Shown here: positions 24,711-38,187 of the stretch, piece after piece
Position numbering within the stretch: position 1 is the first letter of the stretch
How the letters are laid out: each line of letters starts with the position of its first letter
Assembly (NCBI GenBank): GCA_963978895.1
Contig: OZ022246.1
Span: 8,257,142 to 8,321,141, forward strand
DNA from: Erpobdella octoculata
Lineage: Eukaryota; Annelida; Clitellata; Hirudinida; Erpobdellidae
Reading direction: 5' to 3'
DNA length: 64,000 bases
Notes under the pieces: model-generated
The model's input: only the letters and a program-made list of their open reading frames with translations
Told to the model about the DNA's origin: nothing
The model's database searches: none
Program-made: the position numbers and the translations under genes

Positions 24711-25852
24711 AAATAAATACAGACAATTTCAGGTCGATCGGCTAACGGGAAATAAGTAAAAAAAGTTTCAAAATTCTTTATATAATTTTAAAACATGTTT
24801 ACACATTTTACAAAATCATTTCTCTTCATTGTAAAGTTAAAATATTAATTGAATCATATAAGCTTAAAAATACATGATTAGGTGAGTGTTGATATAAAAA
24901 TGTTTTTGTGTTTTGACTAAAATTTACGCCACTTTGTGTTTTACAATTGTGTTAATTAGTGAATAACTTTGTAGGTGTTTCGTTTAATAAAAAAAACTAA
25001 TAAAGTCGTCAAGCATTAGTTTCCTAACTTACTTATGTATTACATTGCTTCAATTTGATATTATTATAAGTGTTAACCCAATAAAAATGAAGAATTTTTG
25101 TTGATTTATCAGCATATGTAATTATCGTTGTTTTATGACTGCAGCACCACCTTGAGCAATACAGTCTTCTGGCAAACTGTAAGCTTCAAGTATCTTCTAT
25201 AAAAAGTTACAGGTTCCTGAACCAAAAATAGAGCATTAATTGTCTATAGAATCTGAGTAACGATTTAAAAGAAACTATAAAACAGACTTTTTTGCAGCTT
25301 TGGAAATTGCATTTCCTAAAAAAACTAACATTTGGAAAACCCCAGATGTCTATATTATGTTACTGTGATGATAAGTTAAAAACCTCTATAAGATGTACCA
25401 AATTTTACAATTATTCAAATCAGCCTTTCAATATAGATCAATAAAAATATGTAATGATTACCTAAAAATTTGCACAAAATCTACGCAAGTAACTTAATTC
25501 TATGCCGTGATGACATTTTTTACTAAAATTTGTTTAATAACGTTTTTGCAAACTTCAACTTTATTAGATGCAATGAAAACAAGCTCTATTGTAAAAACTT
25601 TTTTTTATAAATCACGTTCTTAGACACTTTTGCTTAAAAAAAAGCTGATGACCGGGTTGGGGGGTTGTCGTGGGTACTTCTTCCATCAAAATTTATGGGG
25701 GCAACAGCATACTACACCTTCAAATGACACCTTTGGATTCGTTTATTGTCTTCAAAGGTATGATGTTTTCAAACAACATGCAAGAAATATATTTATAATA
25801 AAAAAATGCAAGCAAAGAAGATGGAAGGTTATGACTTCAAATAAAAAAAATA
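24711..25852. other. Intergenic sequence, no gene seen
   Basis: AT-rich. 'ggtcgatcggctaacgggaa' at 24733 resembles the minus-strand text of family-E/F repeats. Nothing coding. Confidence 0.35.
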
Positions 25853-27280
25853 TCATCTGGTTTCATTCAAAGGTTTAATAGATTTGTGGGTCGAGAGAAT
25901 TGCGGTTTGGCAGATTTTAATTTGATACAAACATTTATTAATATCGGTTAAGCTCAGTTTTCCTAAGTTCAATAGAAAAAGGAAACAAGGTCTTGAGCTT
26001 CTTCTTAAAAACAAAAAGGCTGTATTTACAGGGTCGGTAAGTTCCTCCGGCAGGTTGTTCCACGTAACTGGGCAGGCGACTGCAAATGCCCTCGGTCCAA
26101 ACGTCTTAGCTCTGAATGAGGGAACAAGAAGCTCACCGGAAGAGGCTGAACAAAGATGAGATCGTCGCGGAAGCTGAGACACCGGGATGCACAGACTGGA
26201 GAGGTAAGCTGGTGCCAGGCCATGCAGACAGCGGAACGCAGTTAGAAAGAGCTTGAAATCGATGCGTGCTTTCATGTCCAGCCAGTGCAGTTTGTCGCAC
26301 ATTGCCCTCGTGACATGACTAAACCGGGGCAGTCGAAGAATCTGTCTAGCAGCAGCACGCATGACAACGTCGAGTTGTTTAATTAATAGATCTGGAATTC
26401 CACTAAGTAGACCGTTGCAATAGTCCAGCATAGACAAGATCAAGGCGCGGACCAGGTCGTGAGAAGGAAAAATTGACCTCATCTGTCGCAGATGGTAGTA
26501 GCTGGTTTTGACCACGTTTGCTACATGTTTGCTGAAAGTTAACGAAGAGTCGATGGTTATCCCAAGGTTGCGAACATTGTCAACAAGATGAATGGCGTTT
26601 CCGGCTATGTTGATTTCCTTGAAGGAGATATGCGTTAGACGTCCATGTGAACCCAGAAGACTGAATTCTGTTTTGGAAGCGTTGAGTTTTAATCTATTGC
26701 ATTTCATCCATTGCGTGATCGCGGCAACACAGCCGTCCAGTTGATCCGTAAGCAAGCCAATGTCTTGAACGTCGCAGTGGCCGTAGATCTGCAAGTCATC
26801 AGCATAGCCGTGAATCTCGAAACCATGCTGAATGGCCAGGCCAAAGACACTTGAAGTGTATACAAGGAAAAACATTGGTCCATGAATCGAGCCTTGAGGA
26901 ACGCCACACTTGACAAAAGACCAACCGGAGAAGTCACCATTGTACCGAACATGTTGTCTGCGACCGCGGAGATATGAACTGATTCACAGAAAGGCAACGG
27001 AATTTATTCCAAATGATTGTTCACAAAGACTTCGTGATCGACACAATCAAAAGCAGCGCTGAGATCCAGCATGGCAAGCAGTGTTAACATTCCACGGTCG
27101 ATTGCAAGAAGAGCGTCCGATGTGACTCTGAGCAGGGCAGTCTCCGTTGAACGACATTCCCGATATGCAGATTGATGCTCCGGTAAAAGATTGCAGCTAT
27201 TCAGATGTTGCAAGAGCTGTTTGTTCACAGCCGTTTCCAGAACTTTGAAGATGAACTGAAGATTCGAAACCGGATGATAA
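25853..27280 (-). pseudogene. CR1/Jockey-type LINE reverse transcriptase, broken 5'-truncated copy
   Basis: Two minus-strand frames cover the C-terminal two thirds of a non-LTR reverse transcriptase. The 27228-27004 frame has ETALLRVTSD and LLAMLDLSAAFDCVDHE (catalytic Asp). Then comes a break, with a GVPQGS motif near 26920-26900 in another frame. The 26875-25853 frame has the YADDLQIYG catalytic motif, the thumb region, and the tail motif TFGPRAFAVACPVTWNNLP typical of CR1/L2/Jockey elements. The frame changes, and a stretch that normally follows DHE is missing at about 27000, so it is not functional. The endonuclease and ORF1 are absent. Confidence 0.85.
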
Positions 27281-27479
27281 TTAGCAAAATAATAAATGTT
27301 TGAGAATGAGTCAATTTAACTCGTTGGTTACATTAAATAATATTCTACAGAAAGAAAGAAATTTGTTTACCTCCAGCTCGTTTGAAACGCACGCGAGAAA
27401 ACTAAATGTTTTCGAAAAACATTTCAAAAAGTCGACACTTCGTTGTGACTTTATTTATTATTTTTTATTTGTGACATTT

Positions 27480-27517
27480 GGTGGTCGCTGGTGGTATAAC
27501 GGTAAGTCATTTGCCTG
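27480..27517 (+). other. tRNA-like sequence split by an insertion
   Basis: The flanks of the next element, once joined through the duplicated tttgcctg, read ggtcgctggtggtataacgg and so on to cctgtcgacagg. TGGTATAACGG fits a pol III A-box, and ttgcc/ggcga can form an anticodon-like stem. No B-box was found after the join, so this is more likely a SINE head or tRNA pseudogene than a working tRNA. Confidence 0.3.
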
Positions 27518-29139
27518 CAGGGATGGGCACAAACTATTTTTTCAGTTAAATTTGTATTAACTTTTAACTAAAAAACTGTAGTTAAACATTTAGTAGCAAT
27601 TATTTTAAAAAAAAATTATAACTAAAATAAAAAAAAGTTATTAAACTTTTCCTAACTATTTCTTAACTATTTTGTTTGTTTTTACCAACTTTTATTTAGG
27701 TTACAATTTCTGTTTGTGTGTCTGTTTTTGTATTTTTGTGTGTCTTTTTCTGTACGCAAATCTTGCAAGTAAAATTTAACCAGCTTTTTTGACTAGCTAG
27801 GAAGCTAAAATTTCAGCATAGTTTTATATTGGTTGACAATACATGATTCAATTAGAAAAAAAACTTAATTGGAACATCTTTCGTATTTCTAAATCGAGTG
27901 TATTTGAAATCAAAGTTTGTGTTGAAAAACTCGTTTTTCCTTTACTTGTTTCTACTGATCTCAGCGATTTTGGCTCTTTCAATTAACTATTAACTATTAA
28001 CATGATCATAAAATATAATAACTCACTGCTTGAGGTTTCGTTTTTAAACTATTTAATAACACGATCAAAAAGTAGAATGACTCATTGTTTGAAATTTTAT
28101 TTCCAACAAAACTGCATATTACATTTTATTTTTTTATAGACGACCATATCAATTTTATAAAATGATAACTTGTCAGCTGAAATTGGTTTGGGATTTCAAC
28201 CTTGACCAAAGAGAAATCAGTATATTTCTACTTTTTATATAATTGTTTCCTAAGCCATCTTGTATCTTTGAGCTGTCACGACTTGTATGGCAGCGCTGTA
28301 CAAGCGTTCAACAGCGGCCGAACTTGGAATTCTTGAACGCTTCAGCTATTACAGGGAATGCCAAAAGACTATTTAAGCTATCAGCTTTAGAAGAAAGATA
28401 TGATGAAATAACTAAAAAACAATTAAATCTTGTTTTACATGAACACAGAAAATCTAGATCCATATTAATGAAAGTTTTCAAGCAAGAATAAAATTAATTG
28501 CAACCTGTTTTTTCACTGGAAGCATTTCAACTGCGCATTCCTTATTGTCTTTTTTCGAAGTTTCTTTGTATTAACAGCTTTGCTTTTTTCGTACTGGTGA
28601 TACATAGGTACTCTTTTGAATAAAATTCCTTTAGTAAGTAAGAAAAAACTGATGCTAAATTTGCACAAACTGACGGTAACTAAAACAAATCATTTAATAA
28701 TTTTAATTATTGTAAAACTAGCAAGCCATTTTGAATATGTTGGTTATGCTAACTTCAGAAATGCATCTTGCACTGAAATTTTAGTGTTATGTCATCATCT
28801 TTAAGCTTGATTTCTTCAAAACATGTTTTTACTATGCACCACGCATGCTATGTTTTACTTATTACTAGTCAATGTACTATTCTCTACACTATAACACAGC
28901 TAGGTTCAAGAATTGAAAAGGAAATGATTGTAAACAAAACATAATAAGGTATAAACATAAAGTTTTATTTGGATTTTTAAGGCAACTAAATTCTTTAGTT
29001 AAACTTTTTAGTTAATAACTGAAAAATAGTAGTTAAATTTTAATTAAACTTTTTTGACATAGTTAAACTTTGCTTTTAACTAAAGAAAGTAGTTAAACTA
29101 TTAGTTAATAACTTTTTCGTTAACTTTTGCCCATCACCG
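27518..29139 (+). mobile_element. Non-autonomous hAT-like element with 8-bp target duplication
   Basis: The left end CAGGGATGGGCA and the right end (reverse complement) CGGTGATGGGCA match at 10 of 12. Both sides carry the same 8 bp, tttgcctg (27510-27517 and 29140-29147). Subterminal regions on both sides are rich in 'agttaaac/gttaataact' words. Inside is an 82-codon frame ending at 28491 with a plausible helical, basic sequence that I cannot assign. No transposase. A 255-bp internal segment (27690-27945) recurs inverted at 34417-34680. Confidence 0.75.
27690..27945 (+). repeat. Segment repeated in inverted orientation at 34417-34680
   Basis: Shared words on opposite strands include tatttaggttacaatt, ttgcaagtaaaatttaacca, gactagctaggaagct-like and tacatgattcaatta. 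The copy at 34417 lacks the hAT-like ends, so the segment is either a fragment of a second copy or an independent repeat captured by the element. Confidence 0.6.
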
Positions 29140-29147
29140 TTTGCCTG

Positions 29148-30802
29148 TCGACAGGCGATTAATTTTGTAATTTTGTTTTGATAAGATGGCTGATGGTTGG
29201 GTTGACCCATGTTCATTTCTGGGCTGGATTACTTGCATGGGGTATGGTTTATTGTAGGCTACACCCCTTTATTAAATGCACACTGTCGATATGAAAATAT
29301 TTTTGGTCTTGAAACACGTAAAACCTTTTTCCGGCTCTGTTGATTGCTTTTTCACTTGTTAATTATCCACTTTGAGATTGTTTCGCATTAAGCGAGGAGT
29401 GGTTTGTGGCTATATTTCGCATTAAGCGAGGAGTAGTTTGTGGTTATGATTTTTTTTCTTTATTTTGTCACCAGTCGATTAGGATGATGTCTACAAACAG
29501 CACAATTGGTTCGACGGTTGACTTAAAAAATCAAATGTTCACTGAACTAGCAAGTAGATATATTGAGCTCATCTGACACGACATATTTAAATTTTGTAAA
29601 TAAAATGTTTAAAAATGCATCGTAAAAATTAAAACTCGGTTTAAGAGGAAGTAATTTGCTTTGAGGTTTTAGACAAACACAAATTACTTTGAAGGATTTA
29701 TTTGCTCTATTTTGGTATAGATTGTATACTCCTAAATTAAAACAGAACAGAATAAGTTACAAATTATTATGAATGTTTTCCTTAACTCTCATTCTCTGTT
29801 ATTATTTTTTCAATCAAATTTTGAGTTACATCTTGATGATAGATGTTTTGAAATTTTGTATACATGTTCTTGCTCGATGACAATATTGAATAATTAGTTT
29901 TGCACAAAAAAAATTCAAAAAAAATTAATAAAATCTCAAAAAATTATTTTAAAATTTGAGTTTTAATAACATAAAAACATTTGATTAAAAAACTTTGGTT
30001 TTAATCAGTTCACTTGTTTTTACATTATTCATTTAAACAAAAAAATAAGCAAATGATATTTTAGAGTGGTGCATCACAACAAATAAATAAATCATTAAAT
30101 ACACTCATGACCTCAACTGACATTTTACTTTTTTTCCTTTTCTATTCGTCACACAATTCCAAAATTTTGAGAGTCGTGGATGACATAGGTTTACTTTACT
30201 ATGACCCAGGTATTGTTGAGAAATAATATTAGCTAGCGTTACTGTGTGCTGGGAAATGAATAGGAATATGAAATTTGGTGTTAAAAACTAAAAACTATAA
30301 AATCGGATATGAACATTTTGTTTGTCTCCGTGTCTGCTTCTGTGTGCCTGCAAGTTGGTGTGTATCACACCGATCATCGCAAGCTGTTACACAGTTTAGT
30401 ACTCGTGAATATGCATTATAAGTACAAATGATGTTTGCTCACAATTGACTTATATTTTGTTAACATACATTTATTTTTTTCAAGTAAATGAATTTAAAGA
30501 AAATATAATTTATAAAATTGGCTTGTAATTCAGTGAAATAGTATTTCCAATCTCGAAAAAGACGGTCATTGGTAAAGAAACAAAGAAATCCCGCCCCTTA
30601 TGCAAATTGGCCAAGCATTCCCGACATCTTATTCACCGACGGAGCATCTTTGAAACTCTCGCACGAGAAGCTGTTTTAAATATTATTAAAAAAAATTTTT
30701 TATACTTTATAGTGTTTTTTTATTATTACACTAATTTGTCTGTCTACTCAGCACATTGCTTACTGTTGTTCAAGTACTTGACGCTCCTTTTCCACGTCAA
30801 TC
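29148..30802. other. Intergenic region upstream of the bHLH gene
   Basis: AT-rich. Near 29383-29450 a unit with 'tttcgcattaagcgaggagt' occurs twice in tandem. No ORF with a recognisable domain. The promoter and 5'UTR of the downstream gene must lie here, but no distinct TATA box is evident. Confidence 0.4.
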
Positions 30803-31412
30803 ATGACTGACGCTTCCATGACAACTCCTCCTTCTTCGACTTACGCCTCCAACTTCAAAGATTCCTCTTCGTTCTTCCAAGAAACTCCTGCAAACCTTAC
30901 GAAATCTTCAAACTGTTCTTCGTCTTTTTCTTCTCTCGTTGAAGTATCTTCCTGGTCCACCCCATTTCGGTTTCAAACTTCTCCAAGGATTGAGGACAAG
31001 AACAATTTTAACGAAATCGGAAAAACGAACATCAAAGTGGAAAATACGGACCTGGTAAAATTCCAGGCAGAGGAATTGGAGAGATTTTCAGACAAAACTT
31101 CCTCTGGAAAAATGAGAACGAGCGAAACAGGTTTGAGAAACAGTTCGTCTGTTGATGATCATATTTTTAAACTGAACAATGTTGGTGGCCATGATGTGAA
31201 TTCATCCTTGTACGAGACACCCATGTACTGCATCGACGGCAATCTTCTGGTACCGATGCTCTGTTCTGCCATCTCAGATGAACATCACGGTAACAGTGAA
31301 TCCTCCCCAGGCAAGTTTGTCACTCATCTTAACTCGGTTGATACAAAGGAATACATTCTCTCTCATCCTGAAAACTCGGATTTCTTTTTACAGTTTCAAC
31401 AACAACAACAGC

Positions 31413-31443
<31 letters not shown>

Positions 31444-32467
31444 GCAGCAAGAACAACAAGAAGAATTCTTGCAACGTCATTGGTCGACCGGCACGGACCC
31501 CCATCCAGTTCTTATCAGCGGCTCAAATTTAAACTATGAAAACTTTCACAGAGATTACCCTACAATTGGTTACCAGCCTGGCGGTTCTTTGCAGCTTTTA
31601 CAACAACAACATCAGCAACCACAACACCATCAACAGCACCAACAAGAAACCACCGCGAATCCACCCAAGAAGAAACGACGTCGTGTAATCACAACCGATC
31701 AACGGAGAGCTGCTAACATTCGAGAAAGACGCCGAATGTCTCATTTGAACGAAGCTTTTGACGGCCTGAGAAAAAGAGTTCCCACGTTTGCTTACGAAAA
31801 GAAGTTGTCAAGAATTGAAACTTTGAAGTTAGCTGTAACTTATATCAAATTCATGGCCAACCTTCTTGAAACGTTGAATGCAAGTGATGAGAAAAGTTGG
31901 TTTTAAATAGTTTTAATAAAGAAATGGCATTTAATAATAATTTTAATTTTATTGCGTGGAAATATATGAGATGTGTTTCATTATATTACGAGCTTTATTT
32001 CACTACTTCTAGCTGGGTTGGGTTAGAAAAAATGACATTTCAGGTGGACTGGTTTGGATTGAATAATAAATGTGTTTAGGTTGAGTTGGGCGGCAAAAAA
32101 TGGGCTCATGTCAACCTCTGGTATGTATTAAGTTTTTAAATTAAAAAAAAAATTCATTTTTAAAACAGACTCAAACTTTCACGATGATCAGAAGCTTTTC
32201 CAACCTTCATCTTTTCTCTCCCCCACCCACCTGGTGCACTCAACCTCTCACCACCATCATCATCTCTCCCACTACTCTCCGCTAAACGACAAAAACATTA
32301 TGATCAACGGCAACTGCGGCAGTTCACTGGCGACAGATGACGACGACGACGACGACAGCATGGACACAGATGTGGTCAGTGACGTCATAACTCCAGCCAA
32401 TCGCAATCAGTGCATAGAAATTCCACTTGAACTAACCAACTACAGACACAACGATCTTAAAAGTTGA
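30803..32467 (+). CDS. Fer3: Fer3/FERD3L-like bHLH transcription factor
   Basis: Exon 1 (30803-31883) encodes a long Ser/Gln-rich N-terminus with a poly-Gln run (residues about 199-217, CAA/CAG codons) and then a bHLH domain at about 300-357. The domain has basic region [19 protein letters not shown], loop [11 protein letters not shown] and helix 2 [15 protein letters not shown]. The Pro-Thr-Phe-Ala-Tyr-Glu-Lys loop separates Fer3/FERD3L from Ptf1a (which has PTLPYEK). Reading through gives a stop nine codons after the domain (31904-31906). A better model splices a GT at 31884 to the AG at 32167-32168. The phases match (1 nt + 2 nt), and exon 2 (32169-32467) adds 99 residues with His-rich and Asp-rich tracts, for 459 residues in total. 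The protein is expected to be nuclear, to bind E-boxes as a dimer with an E-protein, and to act in neural development by family analogy. Confidence 0.85.
31394..31465 (+). repeat. (CAA)n coding repeat (poly-Gln)
   Basis: In-frame CAA/CAG run within the bHLH gene. It is likely length-variable between individuals. Confidence 0.9.
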
Positions 32468-34416
32468 CATTTGCTTTTTGTACAAAAAAAATAATTTTCA
32501 TAGAATTCGCAAATAGATAATGATGCTGGTTAACACGAATTTGATAACAGCGTCAGTGATGATAATGACATTAATTATTAAACACAATCTTTAAATTTCA
32601 ACAAAATTTAGAATTTCCACTAAAACAAACTTCATATATATATTTGATTGTTGCTCGACTTCAGATATTGAGTCAGTTAAGAACATTTGGCTGGCAACAC
32701 GTGGTTACTGTGCGCGGAGATCGATATGATGATGATGATGATAATATGATATACATAAATGCGTATATATTATTATTTTTTCGTTTTACCGCTACTACAC
32801 ACTGAGTAATCATATTTGTTGTGCATTTACAAAAATTATGCTAATTTGTGGTAATTACAGTTAATTATATATTATAGAATACTTGTATGCTTGATTTAAA
32901 TTATTTTTTCACTGATAGTATTTTTCATTATGCGTTTATTGCTTTGAGTTTGTTATGCAAATATTTTAACGATAATAGTCATAGGATATTAAATCAATAT
33001 AACACTTATATAATATTTTAATAATAAAGTAGTTATGACATACAATATTATGTATATTAAAACACGTTAAAATATGATTGTTGATACATTGTGGTTATAA
33101 AATTGAAATGATAATAATTAATGTTATTTATCATCGTTCTAAATTATAACATTTCTGTTAGATTTGAAATGTGTTCAATTCAAACAATTGATTTAAAAAA
33201 ATACTTTGTTGTTACATTTCAATTGTCTATATTCTTTGAAGAACAAAAACTTTTGTTTTTAATTTTCATCAGAATAACAAAAAATATAATATATCCAGGA
33301 TTAAAAACTTAAATGATACACAAACAGTGTCAAATTGATTGTCTGCGTCCACATCGTCATCGCTCACCATTATCAGTAATAATAATAACAAAAGTATTAT
33401 ATTATGTTTTTAATATCATTATTATTACAAACGTCATTGTTACAAAAATATCATATTATGTTTTAAACAATATTACAAATGTAATAGTTACTAATGACTG
33501 ACAAAAGTGTAGTTCCGTTCACGCTCTACTCATTTTAAACTGCCATTATTAAGATTAATAAAACATTGAGGAAAATATTCATAATATTAAACATAATATA
33601 AAATTATTAAATTAATATAAATATTAAAATTAATAATAACGTTAGTCAAGCCATTGAAATAATTAAGAACATTAGTGAAATATTAACATAATTATTATTA
33701 TTTGAGAATATATTAAAATAATTAATAATATTAGGGATTATATTGAATAATTATTATTATTAGTGAATATGATGAAATAATTTATAATAATAATAAACAT
33801 TTTGTAGAAAATGAAAATTTATTTTATCACACTAACCACCATCAACAAAAATTAACAAATTGAACTTCGTTTCATGTTAATGTTAATTTTTAATAATAAA
33901 AAAACAAATCTAAAACATTTCATAAAATTTATTAGAGAAATATTTGTTTAAAAAACACTCTTTTTGTTGTCAATTAGATATGATTTTACCACAACAATAT
34001 CTAATGTGACAAGATAGAAAAGGCGCGAAATTGAACAAAACGTGCATCTGGATCGTGAGAGAAAGCTTGAAGATGAGGACTCGGGTCATGAAAGTCATGC
34101 GAACAGATCCACAATTACTTATTCTTTCCCAATATCTTTATTCTTATTAAAACTTGCGCGTCTCAAGAAAGAATGTGTGTTTATATGGAGGAAAAGTAAG
34201 AACTTTTATAATATGAATGAATCCATATATAAAAAAGTATGCATTTTATTAACTTTTTTAGTTTTTATTAAACCAAAATAAACACACAAAAAGAAAAAAA
34301 ATAACAAATATTATTCAAATGGAGCAGTCTAAAGAATTTTCGCTTAAACGACGTTCTAATAAATGCCATAAATAATATAAAAGAAAATAAACTAATAAAA
34401 AACACGTAAAAGAAAA
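32468..34416. other. AT-rich region after the bHLH gene, no further gene seen
   Basis: Very AT-rich (aat/att words throughout), probably including the 3'UTR. An imperfect duplication of 'acaaaagtattatattatgttt' lies at 33388-33470. The short ORF at 34042-34281 has no recognisable domain. Confidence 0.4.
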
Positions 34417-34680
34417 AACGAGTTTTTTTAACACAAACTTTAATTTCAAATACGCTCGATTTAAAAATACAAAAGATGTTTAAATTAAGTTTTGTTTTTT
34501 AATTGAATCATGTATTGTCATCCAATTAAAACCTATGCTGAAAGTTTCAGCTTTCTAGCTAGTCAAAATGCTGGTTAAATTTTACTTGCAAGATTTGCGT
34601 ACAGAGAAAGCCACAAACACACACATACACACACACACAAACAGAGATTGTAACCTAAATAAAAGTTAGTAATAAAGGAA
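34417..34680 (-). repeat. Inverted partner of 27690-27945
   Basis: See that entry. It is followed by an (AC)n run near 34617-34640. Confidence 0.6.
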
Positions 34681-34764
34681 AAACTAATAGACATGTGTCT
34701 GATACAAGCAGAAACGAGCAATAACATTTTCCACAGAAATACATTTCTTGTTGAAATGTTTTTT

Positions 34765-34854
34765 GTGAATATTAATTTGTAATTATTTGAAAAGTTTTGT
34801 AATTAAATTGTGAATATTAATTTGTAATTATTTGAAAAGTTTTGTAATTAAATT
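34765..34854 (+). repeat. Perfect 2 x 45-bp tandem duplication
   Basis: The unit starting gtgaatattaatttgtaatt is present at 34765 and 34810 without visible mismatch, so the duplication is recent. Confidence 0.9.
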
Positions 34855-36001
34855 GCGGGGCAGCATAATAATAGGCAATATTTTAAATTTGTGTTACAAT
34901 ATTTTCTGTTACATGCAAGCGTAGTGATGAATAGAATATTTTCAAGTAACAATACAGATTGTTTGCGTGATTTTAAGATTTTGTTAGAAGTGCTGAAGAT
35001 GATATTTTTTAAAGTTTTGCCTCCACCAGCCAGTTCCAAGCCTGGGAAAAAAAAGAAATCAAGTTTTTATCAGTGCTTAATGAGGCCAAGCAGCTGAAGT
35101 AGGTTGCTGGTATGATCAGTTATACTCATCCTTTGTGCCAGAAATGCAGTCAATGATAGATAGAGGTTATGGATTATTTGGAAAAAATAGAAGTCTAAAG
35201 GAAATACCAAACCCTAAAAATGTTTGCAGAAATTAGAAAAAGTGATGGAGTCACTGCGGTCAGATCTTTTGTTGACAAGTTATTGTAGCTGCAAACGTGT
35301 TTGAATATGGGGTGGCTGTTATATATGCCTCTTTTTTTTTATTGGTTCACTTTTTTAAGACAAACAGCATCGTAGTGCAATTCCATTAGAAGTGGCTCTA
35401 ACTGTATTTCTGTGAGAAAACATCTCGTTTATCCAAGGCGTTTTCTGCGTCACCTCAAGAAGTCACATGTGTACTTTTTGGACAAGTCGAAGCAGCACGG
35501 GCTCAGCACTTCAGCAGGTGTTACGTACGTTTGTAAAAAGCTCCTCATATTTTTTTAAAACATTTCAATTCAGGAAATGCCGTTCTAGTTGAAGGCTTTG
35601 AAGTAGCATCGCATAATGCTGCCAACATATTCGAGACGACTCAGAATGAAATCATCCCGTGCCCCTGTAAGTTTATTCAGCCAGATATTTCTCAACAAAT
35701 CAGAGAGGCAAAATGATATAGCTTCATTACTGTAAAAACCAATACAGTTCGAATGGAGCAAACAACAGCTAGCAAATCTAGGAATTCAATTAGAGGCCAT
35801 GTCGAGGCACTCAATATCGGTGTATTGTTAGGTGCTGAATCAAAAACGAGAGTGATGAAATGTAACATACATACGCCTGTCTCATTTTCTGGTTGCACTT
35901 TTTGCAAATCTCAGTGCAGTTACGGTTAGACAAAAATATCGGTCGCGTTCACGACAGAAAGACAGTGCTAGTGGCCTACGGGTCCTTCTGTTGAAGAAAT
36001 A
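34855..36001. other. Unassigned region with broken protein-like frames
   Basis: Several plus-strand frames (about 34960-35100 and 35430-35930) are richer in G/C and codon-like than the flanks, but are interrupted by stops. The ending 'ttttttaaaacatttcaattcag' at about 35550-35573 looks like a splice acceptor. No family recognised; perhaps a decayed transposon gene. Confidence 0.3.
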
Positions 36002-36851
<850 letters not shown>

Positions 36852-37009
36852 CTTGGACATTATTATTTATAGGAAAAATATGAAACGCTCGATGGATTAG
36901 CATGTAACACTACTGCCAGCATCATGAAACAATGAAACTAATGTCTCAAGCTCTACAGAGGAGATGATCATGAGGATGTTATTTGTTTGCAAAACCCTGT
37001 ATCCAACAG

Positions 37010-37660
37010 GATAACAATTCCAAAAACTTATAAACTTTTTTTAAAACGCTGATGGTCGGGAGGAGGTTGTCACAGCTACTTTTTCAAAAACTTCTCCAAA
37101 AATGATGTACCTATATCCTTGGGGGGGCAATTGCCCAATTGCTCCCCGCAAACGACGTCCCTGTCATCACCCCGGTCATATTTTCTTTTTAAAAAAAAAA
37201 TTTTTTTCAAAGTACCTACGACTACCCACATTCCCGATTATCAGCTATTTTTGTAGAAAAAGTTTACAGATAGGCATTTCCAGGTTTGCAGTTTTTAAAT
37301 CTTGTCACCAGGCGCCAAAAATGTCACTACTGATAGTAGCTAGCTAGTCTTATTTAAAGGCATGGGACTTAAGATATCCACGTTTAAGAATTGTTAGTTT
37401 GCAGAACTGGTCGATCAAGCTTATGGCCCTAAAGACTAGTAGTAGGGATGTTACTGATGCTGTCAGATTTTAATATTTTAAAATAATTATTGTTAAAATA
37501 TGTACTTTTTGCGATGGCTGTTTAGTAGTAATTGTATATTTGACTTTATTTTTTCATAAAAAAAAGATTGTAAGCTTAAGCTGGTGGGGAGATTCCCCCC
37601 ATCATCCCCAGTGATGGAACCGCGCCTGCCTTAGTTTTGCTGAAATGACCTCCCTGTTGG
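37010..37660. mobile_element. Family F fragments, facing each other
   Basis: 37010-37163 reads on the minus strand CAGGGACGTCGTTTGCGGGG and onward. 37180-37655 carries F internal text (ctacgactacccacattcccg) and ends gctgaaatgacctccctg on the plus strand. Both ends resemble 15871 and 59723, but no target duplication could be set, so they are rearranged or truncated copies. Confidence 0.45.
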
Positions 37661-38187
37661 TCAACATGGAAACGGTATGATTAGAACTTTGAAGCCCTTA
37701 TACTTTACTAAAACAGATTTGAAAGTTTAGACTAATAATTAGAGAAAAGAATATTCGAATTAATGTATAAGATAATAAACAGAATTGAGTTTTGACACCA
37801 GCGATGTTTTTCAAACGGCTACAACCAAATCTGAAAAAACCACTAGAGGTGACTAGCGGAAATAATTAGGATAATTCAATAAGCTGTTACAAAAAGGTTA
37901 GTAGGATACTAACACGGCAGGTGCTGATTCTACCTAACACAAAAATTAAAATCTCGTTATCCAGAAAAGGTTAGTGATTGTTAATTATGAAATTGTAAAC
38001 TTAAAGTGGTTGTTTACCAGCAAAAAGTCGTTTTAACCACAGTAAGAAATGCTTTATTATGTTTTGCTGTTATTAGTCGTACCGCAGCTTCTTATTATTG
38101 TTGTCTACTACTTCTCTCGTTAAAAAATAATTAATTTCAGCTTGCAGCCGCACAGTTTTTTGCGCATATAACACCTACTAAACTAAA
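37661..38187. other. Region upstream of the TMEM98 gene
   Basis: No repeat or ORF recognised. It must hold the promoter and 5'UTR. The DNA just before the ATG is aactaaa. Confidence 0.35.

Noticed and set aside
27480..27517. Functional tRNA gene
   Set aside because: An A-box-like sequence and an anticodon-like stem exist after joining the flanks, but there is no B-box and the acceptor stem cannot be formed.
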